DNA of 21,382 nt from UBA5209 sp964625015 (GTDB taxonomy: Bacteria; Patescibacteriota; Dojkabacteria; SC72), in NCBI GenBank assembly GCA_964625015.1, contig CAZUZI010000014.1:1-21382 (forward strand), read 5' to 3'. Below the pieces are notes generated by a model. It searched no databases. It had not been told where the DNA came from and saw only the letters and a program-made list of their open reading frames with translations. Below, one piece after another: positions 1 through 7,426 of the stretch (the first letter of the stretch is position 1; each line of letters begins with the position of its first letter). The position numbers were made by a program, and so were the translations under genes.

Positions 1-63
1 GTTGGCTAGAACGACACATTGCCAATGTGTAGGTCGCGGGTTCGAACCCCGTCTCCCGCTCCA
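1..63 (+). tRNA. tRNA-Gly(GCC), 5' end outside window
   Basis: The anticodon arm is complete: stem ACACA/TGTGT around loop TTGCCAA, anticodon GCC at 21-23, read as glycine. It is followed by a T arm with TTCGAAC and the 3' acceptor strand CTCCCGC. The discriminator is T60, as in bacterial glycine tRNAs, and CCA is encoded at 61-63. The 5' acceptor strand and part of the D arm lie before position 1, so the gene is partial only because of the window edge. Confidence 0.93.
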
Positions 64-78
64 TTTATCCAATGATAT

Positions 79-693
79 TTATGCCCTCTCTTTTATCTTA
101 GAGAGTATCTTTTTCTTTCCTGTATAGAGTATGTATATTAGGGTTATACCTAGTAGTACTATGATTACCCATTTTTCGATTGTTTCTAAGTACTCTGTAA
201 TTATTTCCCAGTTGTTACCTGCTTCTGATCCTAAATATGCAATTGTTATTGTATATGCATACACGCCTAAAAATGTAGCTAAGCAGTACTGAAATATATT
301 TACCTTTATATATCCTGCTGCAATACTAGCAACAATTCTTAGCCATGGTACAAATCTTGTTAAGAATACATACACAAATCCCTGTTTGGCTAATCTTACC
401 TTGCTTTTTTCTATTTCGTTTGTTTTTATTCTTAAAAATTTCCCACGCCCATTTAACCATCTGTACAGTACATCTTCACTAAAAATATATCCTAAGAAGT
501 AAACTGGTAATCCAGAGAATGTGGCACTTGCCGATGAAACTAATGCAATTAGCCAGATATTTGCATTCGGTGTTGCTGAAAAAAGTGCAATGACAACTTC
601 TACTGGGAAGAGACCCAAGGAAGCAAGAAATATTCCAAAATATCCCATATCTACAAGTGCCTCAGCGATCTTTGTTAAAAGTATATCTATCAT
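79..693 (-). CDS. DedA/VTT-family integral membrane protein
   Basis: A 204-residue multi-helix membrane protein of the DedA (VTT, formerly SNARE-associated) family. Members act in the cytoplasmic membrane; several are linked to undecaprenyl-phosphate or phospholipid recycling and to proton-motive-force maintenance. The N-terminal re-entrant region carries the family's acidic residue in GLFPVEVV (about residues 27-34). The second half has the diagnostic pattern TRFVPWLR followed by a glycine (AAGY, about 112-128), matching the DedA F-x-R-F-x-P-x-x-R-x(6)-A-G signature. A hydrophobic helix near 170-190 precedes a basic tail. Length fits the family (about 200). The start is ATG at 693 and the stop TAA. 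It is divergent from ftsQ with 58 bases between the starts, and runs tail-to-tail into the tRNA-Gly gene. The substrate of this member cannot be read from sequence. Confidence 0.9.
   Translation of the reverse strand: MIDILLTKIAEALVDMGYFGIFLASLGLFPVEVVIALFSATPNANIWLIALVSSASATFSGLPVYFLGYIFSEDVLYRWLNGRGKFLRIKTNEIEKSKVRLAKQGFVYVFLTRFVPWLRIVASIAAGYIKVNIFQYCLATFLGVYAYTITIAYLGSEAGNNWEIITEYLETIEKWVIIVLLGITLIYILYTGKKKILSKIKERA
86..116 (+). terminator. Possible weak terminator of tRNA-Gly(GCC)
   Basis: CTCTCT (86-91) and AGAGAG (100-105) can pair as a 6-bp stem with an 8-base loop, and a T-rich run follows (106-116). It would stop the tRNA transcript inside the 3' end of the convergent DedA gene. The stem is short and only moderately GC-rich, so this is tentative. 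Confidence 0.25.
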
Positions 694-739
694 GCAATAT
701 CAATAGTATCAGATATATTTTCCAAATGTAAATGTATGG

Positions 740-745
740 TATAAC
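740..745 (+). promoter_or_regulatory. -10-like box directly before ftsQ
   Basis: TATAAC at 740-745 lies 6 bases before the ftsQ ATG (752), so a transcript from it would be nearly leaderless. No convincing -35 hexamer is seen 16-18 bp upstream. Weak call. Confidence 0.25.
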
Positions 746-751
746 TTTGAT

Positions 752-1528
752 ATGCAAATGCAGTTTTCCAAAACCAGAAGTATATTGAATAGGGCAGGTC
801 GGTTATCATTTGTTGTGTTTATAAAAAAATATATTGTAATATTCTTTTTCTTTCTTGCTTTGGTATTATCTTTTTTATTTGGTTTATGGAATATAAGGGA
901 GATTGAGTTTAGATTGCCAGAGAATTCATATACAAATATAAACTCGTTAGAGAAATCATCTCTGGGTATAAAGGGTATGAATATATTTTTAGTATCTGTA
1001 AATGATGTACAAAGTACACTCAAAGAGGGGAATGGGTTTGTAAAATTTGTTACAGTTGAGAAAAAAATACCATTTACATTAAAAGTTAGTATCGAAGAGT
1101 ATAATCCTAAATTTCTTACATATTCTTCTGATAAGTGTGTACTGTTTTCTGAAGAGGGTGATCGTATTAAGGAGCTTTGTACTGGGTGTAGTGATGAATG
1201 TACTAAGTATTTAGATAGATATCCTGCAATACATTTGATAAGTAGTTCTGCGCTGGAGAGTAGTAGTAGGTTAATATACAGTACTGAATTCTCAAATATT
1301 TTGAGTATTCTATCTTTGTTTGGCTTTAGTATCGATTCCATTTCTATTAATGATGGTATCTCAACATTTACTAGCTCAGATGGACATATATTTCTGTTTG
1401 ATCTCTCTGATGATTTGAATATACAGCTAAATAGGATGTATATTGTTGGTAAGAAAATAAATAGTGAAAGTATTGAATTTAAGAGTTTAGATCTACGATT
1501 TGATAGGCCAGTAATGAAATTGGAGTAA
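752..1528 (+). CDS. ftsQ: Cell-division protein FtsQ/DivIB-like
   Basis: A 258-residue bitopic membrane protein. A short basic cytoplasmic tail is followed by one strong transmembrane helix (about residues 27-48). Next comes a POTRA-like region (about 49-117; the stretch ending KVSIEEYNP is typical) and a beta domain that ends in LDLRFDRP, the characteristic FtsQ C-terminal strand. FtsQ/DivIB scaffolds the divisome outside the membrane. Position immediately before ftsA and ftsZ supports the call. ATG at 752 is used; an in-frame ATG two codons later (758) is equally possible. There is no clear ribosome-binding site. An unusual group of four cysteines (C129, C143, C146, C150) sits in the extracytoplasmic part. 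It is separated from ftsA by about 130 bases that contain a promoter. Confidence 0.85.
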   Translation: MQMQFSKTRSILNRAGRLSFVVFIKKYIVIFFFFLALVLSFLFGLWNIREIEFRLPENSYTNINSLEKSSLGIKGMNIFLVSVNDVQSTLKEGNGFVKFVTVEKKIPFTLKVSIEEYNPKFLTYSSDKCVLFSEEGDRIKELCTGCSDECTKYLDRYPAIHLISSSALESSSRLIYSTEFSNILSILSLFGFSIDSISINDGISTFTSSDGHIFLFDLSDDLNIQLNRMYIVGKKINSESIEFKSLDLRFDRPVMKLE

Positions 1529-1575
1529 TGCTTATTGACATATATGGGCGACTTTGTAAGAATTGGTAAATGTTC

Positions 1576-1604
1576 TTGATAATTGAGTGCTTTTTGACTA
1601 TAGT
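1576..1604 (+). promoter_or_regulatory. Predicted sigma-70-type promoter for ftsA-ftsZ
   Basis: The -35 box TTGATA (1576-1581, 5 of 6 matches to TTGACA) and the -10 box TATAGT (1599-1604, 5 of 6) are separated by exactly 17 bp. Transcription would start near 1611, about 45 bases before the preferred ftsA start. A second, weaker TTGACA lies at 1535-1540 with a poor -10. The -10 sits inside a small inverted repeat, CTATA-gta-TATAG. Confidence 0.6.
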
Positions 1605-1656
1605 ATATAGACTAAAGATTTTTAACTTAATGTAAAATTTGACTGCCTCAAACTAT

Positions 1657-2952
1657 ATGGCACGGAAAATAATAACAGCAATAGACGTCGGTTCCTCAAA
1701 GATTACTACAGTTATATCAGCTGTAGAAGATAATCAATCCCCTTCAGTTATAGGTGTTTGTTCATATCCAAGTAAGGGTATAAAGAAGGGTGTTGTAGTT
1801 AATATCGATGATGCAACTAACGCAATATCTGAGAGTGTAACTGCAGCTGAGAGAATGGCTGGTGTTACGGTTTCGGATGTATATGTTTCTATAAATGGAG
1901 AAGCAGTAACAAGTTTGAATAACAAGGGTGTTGTTGCTGTCGCAGGATCAGAAATAACAATTGATGATACATATAGGGCAATTGAAAACGCTAGGACCTT
2001 ATCTCTTCCAGAAAATCTTAATCCTATCCACATTATTCCTCGTGAGTTTGTTGTTGATAGCCAGGGTGGAATTAAATATCCAATCGGTATGTCTGGTGGT
2101 AGGTTAGAGGTAGAGACTCATATTATCACAGCTCCTAATTCATATTGGCAAAATTTAAAGAAGTGTGTTGAGCAGTTAGGTTTGAATGTTTATGATGTTG
2201 TATTTACTGGTTGGGCATCATCTTTGAGTGTATTAACTGATACGGAAAAAGAGCTAGGTGTAACCCTTTTAGATATAGGTGCTGGTACTACGACTATCTC
2301 TATATTTCAAGAGGGTTCAATCATATACAGTAGTGTTATTCCTCTTGGTGGTATTAACATTACAAGTGATATTGCAATTGGTCTGCAAGTTTCATTGGAA
2401 GATGCAGAAAAGATTAAGGTACATATGAGTGATCTATTAGAGAATAAAGGAAGGGTTAAGAAAGTTGGTTTTGATTCTACACCTGCACTGTTAAGAAGAG
2501 TCGAAGAAGAGAAACCTACAGCCATTAGTAAAGATGATGAAGTTGACCTTTCTATATTAGATGTCCCTGGTAAAAAGGTTTCAAAGGATATGCTTAAAAA
2601 GATCATTGAAGCGAGATGTGAGGAAATATTTGAAATAGCAAGAGAAAATGTTCAGAGAGCTGGGTTTAATATCGCAATGCCTGCAGGTATTGTTATATCC
2701 GGTGGTTCTGCATTATTGAAAGATTTAACAAAGTTTACACAAAGCGTATTCGGTGTAGCAGCAAGAGTTGGATATCCATCAGGTCTAAGTGGTATGACAG
2801 AGGAAATCTCTGATCCTTCTTATGCTTGTGTACAAGGTTTGATTAAACATGCAACTGATGATGATGTTGATATTGATACTTCAAGAACTAAGAGTAGTGG
2901 TGGTAGTTTCGTGAGTAAAGTAGGTAATTGGTTTAAATCATTAATGCCGTAA
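1657..2952 (+). CDS. ftsA: Cell-division protein FtsA
   Basis: Actin-fold ATPase that anchors FtsZ filaments to the cytoplasmic membrane. At the preferred ATG (1657) the product is 431 residues and opens MARKIITAIDVGSSKIT, the canonical first nucleotide-binding loop (phosphate 1). An in-frame TTG at 1639 would add six residues with no family support. The SHS2/1C subdomain follows (about 85-160). The phosphate-2 motif DIGAGTTT is near residue 206, and the adenosine motif ISGGSALL near 347. The very C terminus, SFVSKVGNWFKSLMP, is an amphipathic helix matching the FtsA membrane-targeting sequence. Length is normal (about 410-440). It lies 25-34 bases before ftsZ, depending on the ftsZ start, and is probably transcribed from the promoter at 1576-1604. 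Confidence 0.95.
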   Translation: MARKIITAIDVGSSKITTVISAVEDNQSPSVIGVCSYPSKGIKKGVVVNIDDATNAISESVTAAERMAGVTVSDVYVSINGEAVTSLNNKGVVAVAGSEITIDDTYRAIENARTLSLPENLNPIHIIPREFVVDSQGGIKYPIGMSGGRLEVETHIITAPNSYWQNLKKCVEQLGLNVYDVVFTGWASSLSVLTDTEKELGVTLLDIGAGTTTISIFQEGSIIYSSVIPLGGINITSDIAIGLQVSLEDAEKIKVHMSDLLENKGRVKKVGFDSTPALLRRVEEEKPTAISKDDEVDLSILDVPGKKVSKDMLKKIIEARCEEIFEIARENVQRAGFNIAMPAGIVISGGSALLKDLTKFTQSVFGVAARVGYPSGLSGMTEEISDPSYACVQGLIKHATDDDVDIDTSRTKSSGGSFVSKVGNWFKSLMP

Positions 2953-2977
2953 ACTGTCCAGATTAATTTAAGGTTTA

Positions 2978-4096
2978 GTGAAGTTTATGTTAGTAACAAC
3001 AAATATAGATCCTGTAGCAAAAATTAAAGTGGTTGGTGTTGGTGGTGGTGGTTGTAATGCTATTAATACTATGATATCAGACTATGATATTAATGGTGTT
3101 GAATTTATGGCATTCAATACAGATGCACAGGCCCTTAAACAGTCTAAGGCACCTATTACTCTTCAACTTGGCGAGGATCTTACTAAAGGTCTTGGTGTTG
3201 GTGGTAACCATGAGATAGGGGCACAAGCAGCAGAGGAGAGCTTAGATCAGATACAGGAATTCTTAGAGGGTGCTGATATGGTATTTATTACCGCTGGAAT
3301 GGGTGGAGGTACTGGTACTGGTGCGGCTCCAATTATCGCCGGTGTTGCAAAAAATATGGGAGCATTAACTGTAGCTGTCGTCACAAAACCTTTTGATTTT
3401 GAAGGTAACAGAAGAAGAGAAATTGCAGAGGAAGGTATTGCTGCCCTTAGAGATAAGGTGGATACATTGATAATAGTTCCAAACCAAAGATTACTTGAGA
3501 TTGCTGATGCAAATATATCCTTTATCGAGGCTATGAAGTTGGTAGATTCTGTACTTGCAGAGGGTGTAAACAGTATTTCTAATTTAATTAGTCAAACTGG
3601 GTATATTAATGCAGACTTCAATGATGCTAAGTCAGTTATGCTTAACTCTGGTACAGCCCTTATGGGTATAGGTCGTGCTTCTGGTGAAAACAGAGCAGAA
3701 CTTGCTGCTAGAGCTGCAACATCAAGTCCACTTCTTGATATGTCTATCGAAGGTGCAACTGGTGTCCTGTACAATATTACAGGTTCTGATTTAACATTAC
3801 CTGAAATTAGTATGGTATCTGAGCTTATCAAAGAGGCCGTTGATCCATCTGCTAATATTAAGTTTGGTGCTCAGATTGATCCTGCAATGGGTGATGAGAT
3901 AGCAATTACTATTGTTGCAACAGGTTTCGATGAGAACAAACAGGTATATACAAAACAGCAAAGAGGTGANNNNNNNNNNNNNNNNNNNNNNNNNNNNNNN
4001 NNNNNNNNNNNNNNNNNNNNNNNNNNNNNNNNNNNNNNNNNNNNNNNNNNNNNNNNNNNNNNNNNNNNNAGAATTTTTCAAAGTAAGAAGAAGTAG
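2978..4096 (+). CDS. ftsZ: Cell-division GTPase FtsZ (interrupted by assembly gap)
   Basis: Tubulin-like GTPase that forms the Z ring. All core elements are visible: GVGGGGCNA near residue 20, the tubulin signature GGGTGTGAAP near residue 109, and the T7 catalytic-loop pattern NADFND near 212. The GTPase core is complete before a run of 100 N at 3970-4069, which hides the linker. After the gap, the frame giving RIFQSKKK then TAG (4094-4096) resembles a short FtsZ tail peptide, and its stop shares one base with the next start (TAGTG). This frame is only an inference, because the gap length is unknown. Start: GTG at 2978 has AAGG four bases upstream; ATG at 2987 (three codons later) is the alternative. 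Confidence 0.95.
   Translation: MKFMLVTTNIDPVAKIKVVGVGGGGCNAINTMISDYDINGVEFMAFNTDAQALKQSKAPITLQLGEDLTKGLGVGGNHEIGAQAAEESLDQIQEFLEGADMVFITAGMGGGTGTGAAPIIAGVAKNMGALTVAVVTKPFDFEGNRRREIAEEGIAALRDKVDTLIIVPNQRLLEIADANISFIEAMKLVDSVLAEGVNSISNLISQTGYINADFNDAKSVMLNSGTALMGIGRASGENRAELAARAATSSPLLDMSIEGATGVLYNITGSDLTLPEISMVSELIKEAVDPSANIKFGAQIDPAMGDEIAITIVATGFDENKQVYTKQQRGXXXXXXXXXXXXXXXXXXXXXXXXXXXXXXXXXXRIFQSKKK
3970..4069. other. Assembly gap, 100 N, inside ftsZ
   Basis: Exactly 100 N, the conventional filler for a scaffold gap of unknown size. It removes the variable FtsZ linker, so length and reading frame across it cannot be trusted. Confidence 0.98.
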
Positions 4097-4338
4097 TGAA
4101 TATACAGGTTGTAGTAAAAGTAGGATCAAGTAAGAATGAAATCTCAAAAGATGGTGTAGTGTATACTGTTAAACTTAGGTCTAAACCTATTAAGAATTCT
4201 GCAAATATTGAGTTAGTAGATCTACTATCAAAACATTTCGGAATTTCAAAAACATCAATTAGAATACTTAAAGGATTAAAAAGTAAGTCTAAATTAATAG
4301 AGATAGGAAGTGAAAATACAGACGAAAAGGGGTATTAA
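4096..4338 (+). CDS. DUF167 (YggU-family) small protein
   Basis: An 80-residue protein of the DUF167/YggU family, whose function is not established. The family pattern is clear: an early strand (VVVKVGSSKNEI), YTVKLRSKP, then the segment equivalent to 'G-K-A-N-x-x-L' (KNSANIELVDLLSKHF, residues about 33-48), and a last strand with the Lys-rich motif GLKSKSKLIEI. The usual Pro-x-x-Gly-Lys-Ala-Asn is altered to KPIKNSAN. The start is GTG at 4096, overlapping the inferred ftsZ stop by one base. The 3' end overlaps the rodA-like gene by 29 bases. Both overlaps suggest translational coupling within the division operon. DUF167 genes often sit near division genes in other bacteria. Confidence 0.85.
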   Translation: MNIQVVVKVGSSKNEISKDGVVYTVKLRSKPIKNSANIELVDLLSKHFGISKTSIRILKGLKSKSKLIEIGSENTDEKGY

Positions 4339-5617
4339 TCTTAATATCGATTTTATTCTGTTTATACCAATTATACTTCTTTGTATAACTGGTATTGTTT
4401 CTCTACTCTCTACAACAATTACAACAATTGGAGAATTCGGTGATCTATCTATTGTGTACAAACAGATAGCGTTTGTAGTATTTGGGTTAGTCACATACAT
4501 TCTTCTTTCTTATATGGATATATCTTTGCTTCGTATGTGGCAGATTGTACTTCCTATTTATCTCTTAACGATTGGATTGCTTGTTTTGGTACTAATATTT
4601 GGACCTGTGGTGAACAATGTACAAAGATGGTTGGTTATTGGTGGTGTACAGATACAACCTTCAGAGATTGCAAAATTTACCGTTATACTTACAACTGCGG
4701 TTGTATTGTCATATAAGGATAAATACAATGAATGGCTTCTTTTCTTTATTTCCTTACTATTAACAATTCCAATTGTGCTCCTAATCTATATGCAACCGAG
4801 TGGAAGTATGTCTATACTTACACTTTTTATTTGGTTTCTTGTCGCATTTACAGGATTGAATAATCAGTTAAGGAACTCCATATTACTATTGATAATTGGA
4901 AGTATTACACTCTGTTTTTTCCTTATTAGTGTCACAGGTAACTGGTATTATATCCTTTTAGGACTTGTTGGTATCGTAATATCAATCTTCGGTTTTTATT
5001 ACAGAGATACATGGAAAATATTTATTGCAACAAGTTTAGTAATTAGTATATTACTCGGTTCATTTTCTACAATTGTATACTCAAAAGTACTCCATCAGTA
5101 TCAAAGAGATAGGATAGAGGTTTTTCTTAATCCAACAGAGAATACTCAAGATCTCGGGTTTAATGTAAATCAAGCTAGGATTGCAATAGGGTCCGGTCAG
5201 ATACTGGGGAAGGGGTTTGGTAATGGTACGCAGAGTAAAAGGAATTTTCTTCCTGAGCATCAGACAGACTTTATCTTTGCTTCATTTGCAGAGGAATATG
5301 GTCTTGTTGGTTCTCTTTTCCTTTTAAGTATGTTTGCTGTAATAATTACAAAAGGATTGATTGCATCTGTAGGAAGCTCTAGAAATACCTTCTTTGCTAT
5401 GTTACTCATTGGTATCACAATGAAAATATTGCTTGAGGTCTTTATAAATATCGGTACTAATACAGGAGCCATACCTGCAACCGGTATCCCTCTACCTCTG
5501 GTTAGTGCAGGTGGTAGTATAACTGTGATGACTCTCTTCTGTTTAGGTGTAATGCAGGGTATAATTAACAAGGAAAAGGGTATACAGAAAAATAGTAATA
5601 TAATTGACAATTATTAA
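4310..5617 (+). CDS. rodA: SEDS peptidoglycan polymerase, RodA-like (FtsW/RodA/SpoVE)
   Basis: A 435-residue polytopic membrane protein of the SEDS family, which polymerises lipid II into glycan strands. About ten hydrophobic helices are visible. Family signatures: QRDRIEVFLNP, then IAIGSGQILGKG, GTQSKRNFLPEHQTDFIFA (with the conserved Asp in TDFIF) and, near the C terminus, TGIPLPLVSAGGS. The GTQS-x(3)-FLPE stretch resembles RodA more than FtsW, yet the gene sits right behind ftsZ, where FtsW might be expected. The usual QPDLGT in the middle loop is QPSGSM here. GTG at 4310 is the start; it overlaps the DUF167 gene by 29 bases. Membership in SEDS is secure; the choice between RodA and FtsW role is not. 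Confidence 0.88.
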   Translation: MKIQTKRGINLNIDFILFIPIILLCITGIVSLLSTTITTIGEFGDLSIVYKQIAFVVFGLVTYILLSYMDISLLRMWQIVLPIYLLTIGLLVLVLIFGPVVNNVQRWLVIGGVQIQPSEIAKFTVILTTAVVLSYKDKYNEWLLFFISLLLTIPIVLLIYMQPSGSMSILTLFIWFLVAFTGLNNQLRNSILLLIIGSITLCFFLISVTGNWYYILLGLVGIVISIFGFYYRDTWKIFIATSLVISILLGSFSTIVYSKVLHQYQRDRIEVFLNPTENTQDLGFNVNQARIAIGSGQILGKGFGNGTQSKRNFLPEHQTDFIFASFAEEYGLVGSLFLLSMFAVIITKGLIASVGSSRNTFFAMLLIGITMKILLEVFINIGTNTGAIPATGIPLPLVSAGGSITVMTLFCLGVMQGIINKEKGIQKNSNIIDNY

Positions 5618-5640
5618 ATAATAACTTAAAATCAGCAGTC

Positions 5641-5961
5641 ATGAATAAAGAAAAATTTGCAGTTATAAAAATATCAGGTGTTCAGTTAAAAGTTTCCGAA
5701 GGAAGCGAGTACGACGTAAACAAGCTGGATGGCAATAAGGGAGACACCTTAGAGATTAAAGATGTTCTTCTTGTTGCAGATGGTGAGAATGTAAAAATAG
5801 GTAATCCAACCGTTGAAGGTGCAAAGGTTACTCTTGAAATTACTTCTCAAAAGAAAGATGAAAAGATAAGGGTATTCAAGTATAAATCAAAATCAAGATA
5901 CAGAAAGACAAGTGGACACAGAGCTTTGATTACAAGAGTTTCTGTTAAATCTATATCTTAA
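5641..5961 (+). CDS. rplU: 50S ribosomal protein L21
   Basis: A 106-residue L21. It begins FAVIKISGVQLKVSEG, equivalent to the usual YAVIxxGGKQYRVxxG, and contains the central GNPTVEGAKV strand. It ends with the rRNA-binding segment FKYKSKSRYRKTSGHR and then ITRV, all hallmarks of L21. Length is normal (about 103). The protein binds 23S rRNA in the large subunit. Start ATG 5641, 23 bases after rodA; the next gene begins 3 bases after its TAA stop, so the two are co-transcribed. Confidence 0.97.
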   Translation: MNKEKFAVIKISGVQLKVSEGSEYDVNKLDGNKGDTLEIKDVLLVADGENVKIGNPTVEGAKVTLEITSQKKDEKIRVFKYKSKSRYRKTSGHRALITRVSVKSIS

Positions 5962-5964
5962 AGT

Positions 5965-7131
5965 ATGCGATATTTTTTTCAAGCAGGTACTTTTTTAAAT
6001 ATATCTCAAGCAGAGTTGGTTTCTGTGTTAAAGAGTTTTGGTATCCAGAAAGACTATTTAAAGAATACGGGGACCTCAATCTTTATCCTCGAGAAGAAGG
6101 ATGTAGATCCTAAGGTTGTGCAAAAAATATTTTCTAGATTAGGAGGATATATTAGATACGGTGAGATTGTTGAGGATCTGGATTCTTTTTTAACTAACTT
6201 CGAGGATAGGAAGAAGGTAACCTTTGGTATTTCATATCTTGGTAGTGAGGATGCTGATAGAAAGAGTATAATAAAGCTATCAAATGATATTAAGAGATAT
6301 TTTAAAGAGCTTAAGATACATTCTAGATTTATAACTCCAAAGGAAATAGAGCTAAATGAGGCACAGATAAGGAATAACAATGTACTAGAAGATGGATTCG
6401 AATTCTGTATTTTTAAATCAGATAATCAGGTTCGTTACGGTAGAACATTAGCTATTCAAGATGTAGAAGGATTTGTACATAGAGATATAGATAAGCCATT
6501 CTCTGATCACAAAATGGGTGTACTACCACAGAAGTTAGCAAGAATGATGTGTAATTTAACAGGTTTAAGAGACGGAATAATATGGGATCCATTTTGTGGA
6601 AGTGGTACTGTCCTTATGGAAGCAAGTATGCTTGGTTTTGATATCCTTGGTTCTGATGTTTCTGATGAGGCATTATACAATACAGATAGAAATATTCTTT
6701 GGATGAAAGATGAGGGTCTAATTACTGGTATTAGGTATAATCTTTTTGCATTTGATGTTTTCGAGGCAGAAAAGAAGACAGTAGTTGAACTTAAGAGAAC
6801 AAATATTTCTGCAGTAGTATGTGAACCGTATATGGGCACTGCACAAAAAAAAGTTCTTTCACCAAATAGGGCAGATATGTTACTAAAAGATGTAGAGAGT
6901 TTGTACAATGCCCTATTTAGTATATTAAATAGGATTGCAAGACCTGGTTTTAAGGTTGTACTTATTCTTCCTTCATATAAGACATATAATGGGGAGAAAA
7001 CTATTAATATCTCAAAGTTTGCAGAAAAGAAGTGGAATGTATTAAATAAAGAATATTCGAGTAAAGACTTGATCTGGAAGAGAAAAAATAGTATTATCAC
7101 AAGGAATATTTTTATACTTTCCAAAAAGTAA
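5965..7131 (+). CDS. Trm11-like RNA (guanine-N2) methyltransferase
   Basis: A 388-residue class I SAM-dependent methyltransferase resembling the Trm11/Trm-G10 group that methylates G10 of tRNA. The N-terminal half (about 1-170) is compatible with a ferredoxin-like/THUMP region. The family linker follows: YGRTLAIQDVEGFVHRDIDKP and GVLPQKLARMM (about 155-195). Motif I is WDPFCGSGTVL (about 209-219), and the acidic end of strand 2 is LGSDVS. The catalytic motif IV, usually DPPY, is CEPYMG here (about 288). The gene lies between rplU and rpmA, where many Firmicutes carry the L27 protease gene prp (ysxB) instead. The context suggests a translation-linked target, tRNA or rRNA. The exact substrate is not shown by the sequence. 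Confidence 0.8.
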   Translation: MRYFFQAGTFLNISQAELVSVLKSFGIQKDYLKNTGTSIFILEKKDVDPKVVQKIFSRLGGYIRYGEIVEDLDSFLTNFEDRKKVTFGISYLGSEDADRKSIIKLSNDIKRYFKELKIHSRFITPKEIELNEAQIRNNNVLEDGFEFCIFKSDNQVRYGRTLAIQDVEGFVHRDIDKPFSDHKMGVLPQKLARMMCNLTGLRDGIIWDPFCGSGTVLMEASMLGFDILGSDVSDEALYNTDRNILWMKDEGLITGIRYNLFAFDVFEAEKKTVVELKRTNISAVVCEPYMGTAQKKVLSPNRADMLLKDVESLYNALFSILNRIARPGFKVVLILPSYKTYNGEKTINISKFAEKKWNVLNKEYSSKDLIWKRKNSIITRNIFILSKK

Positions 7132-7156
7132 TAGTTAAGTTAATTAATACATAGAT

Positions 7157-7426
7157 ATGTCACATGTTGTAGGAGTAGGAAGTGTATCAATGACCGGTCA
7201 TGTTGCTGGAAAGAGGCTTGGTGTAAAGAAATATGAGGGTCAAGAAGTAAAATCAGGAAACATTATTGTTAAGCAGAGGGGAACTCTGTATCATCCTGGT
7301 CGTAATACATACCTATCTAAAGATTACTCTATACACGCTAAAACTGATGGTGTTGTGAAATTCAGAAGAATGAGCGGGTTTAAGAGAGGTCAGTACTACA
7401 TAGATGTGGTAGAATCTATCCAATAG
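7157..7426 (+). CDS. rpmA: 50S ribosomal protein L27
   Basis: An 89-residue L27, recognised by KRLGVKKYEGQEVKSGNIIVKQRGT, YHPGRN and DGVVKF, in normal order and at normal length (about 85). L27 sits at the peptidyl-transferase centre, and its flexible N terminus reaches the tRNA CCA ends. Here that N terminus is unusual: after Met the protein reads SHVVGVGSVSMTGHVAGKRLG, whereas typical L27 has AHKKGxGSxxNGRDSxxKRLG. The two lysines after the histidine and the NGRDS arginine are missing. There is no N-terminal extension of the kind removed by Prp in Firmicutes. Its TAG stop directly abuts the ATG of the next gene. Confidence 0.96.
   Translation: MSHVVGVGSVSMTGHVAGKRLGVKKYEGQEVKSGNIIVKQRGTLYHPGRNTYLSKDYSIHAKTDGVVKFRRMSGFKRGQYYIDVVESIQ

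Noticed and set aside
65..73. TTATCCAAT as a DnaA box and hint of oriC near parAB
   Set aside because: A single imperfect 7-of-9 match, with no cluster, no dnaA or dnaN and no AT-rich unwinding region beside it.
709..1341. 210-residue reading frame on the minus strand opposite ftsQ
   Set aside because: It is antisense to a recognisable ftsQ and has no family features; low-GC sequence leaves such frames open by chance. The same applies to frames opposite ftsA, ftsZ, rodA, the Trm11-like gene, rlmB, parB, parA and gatB.
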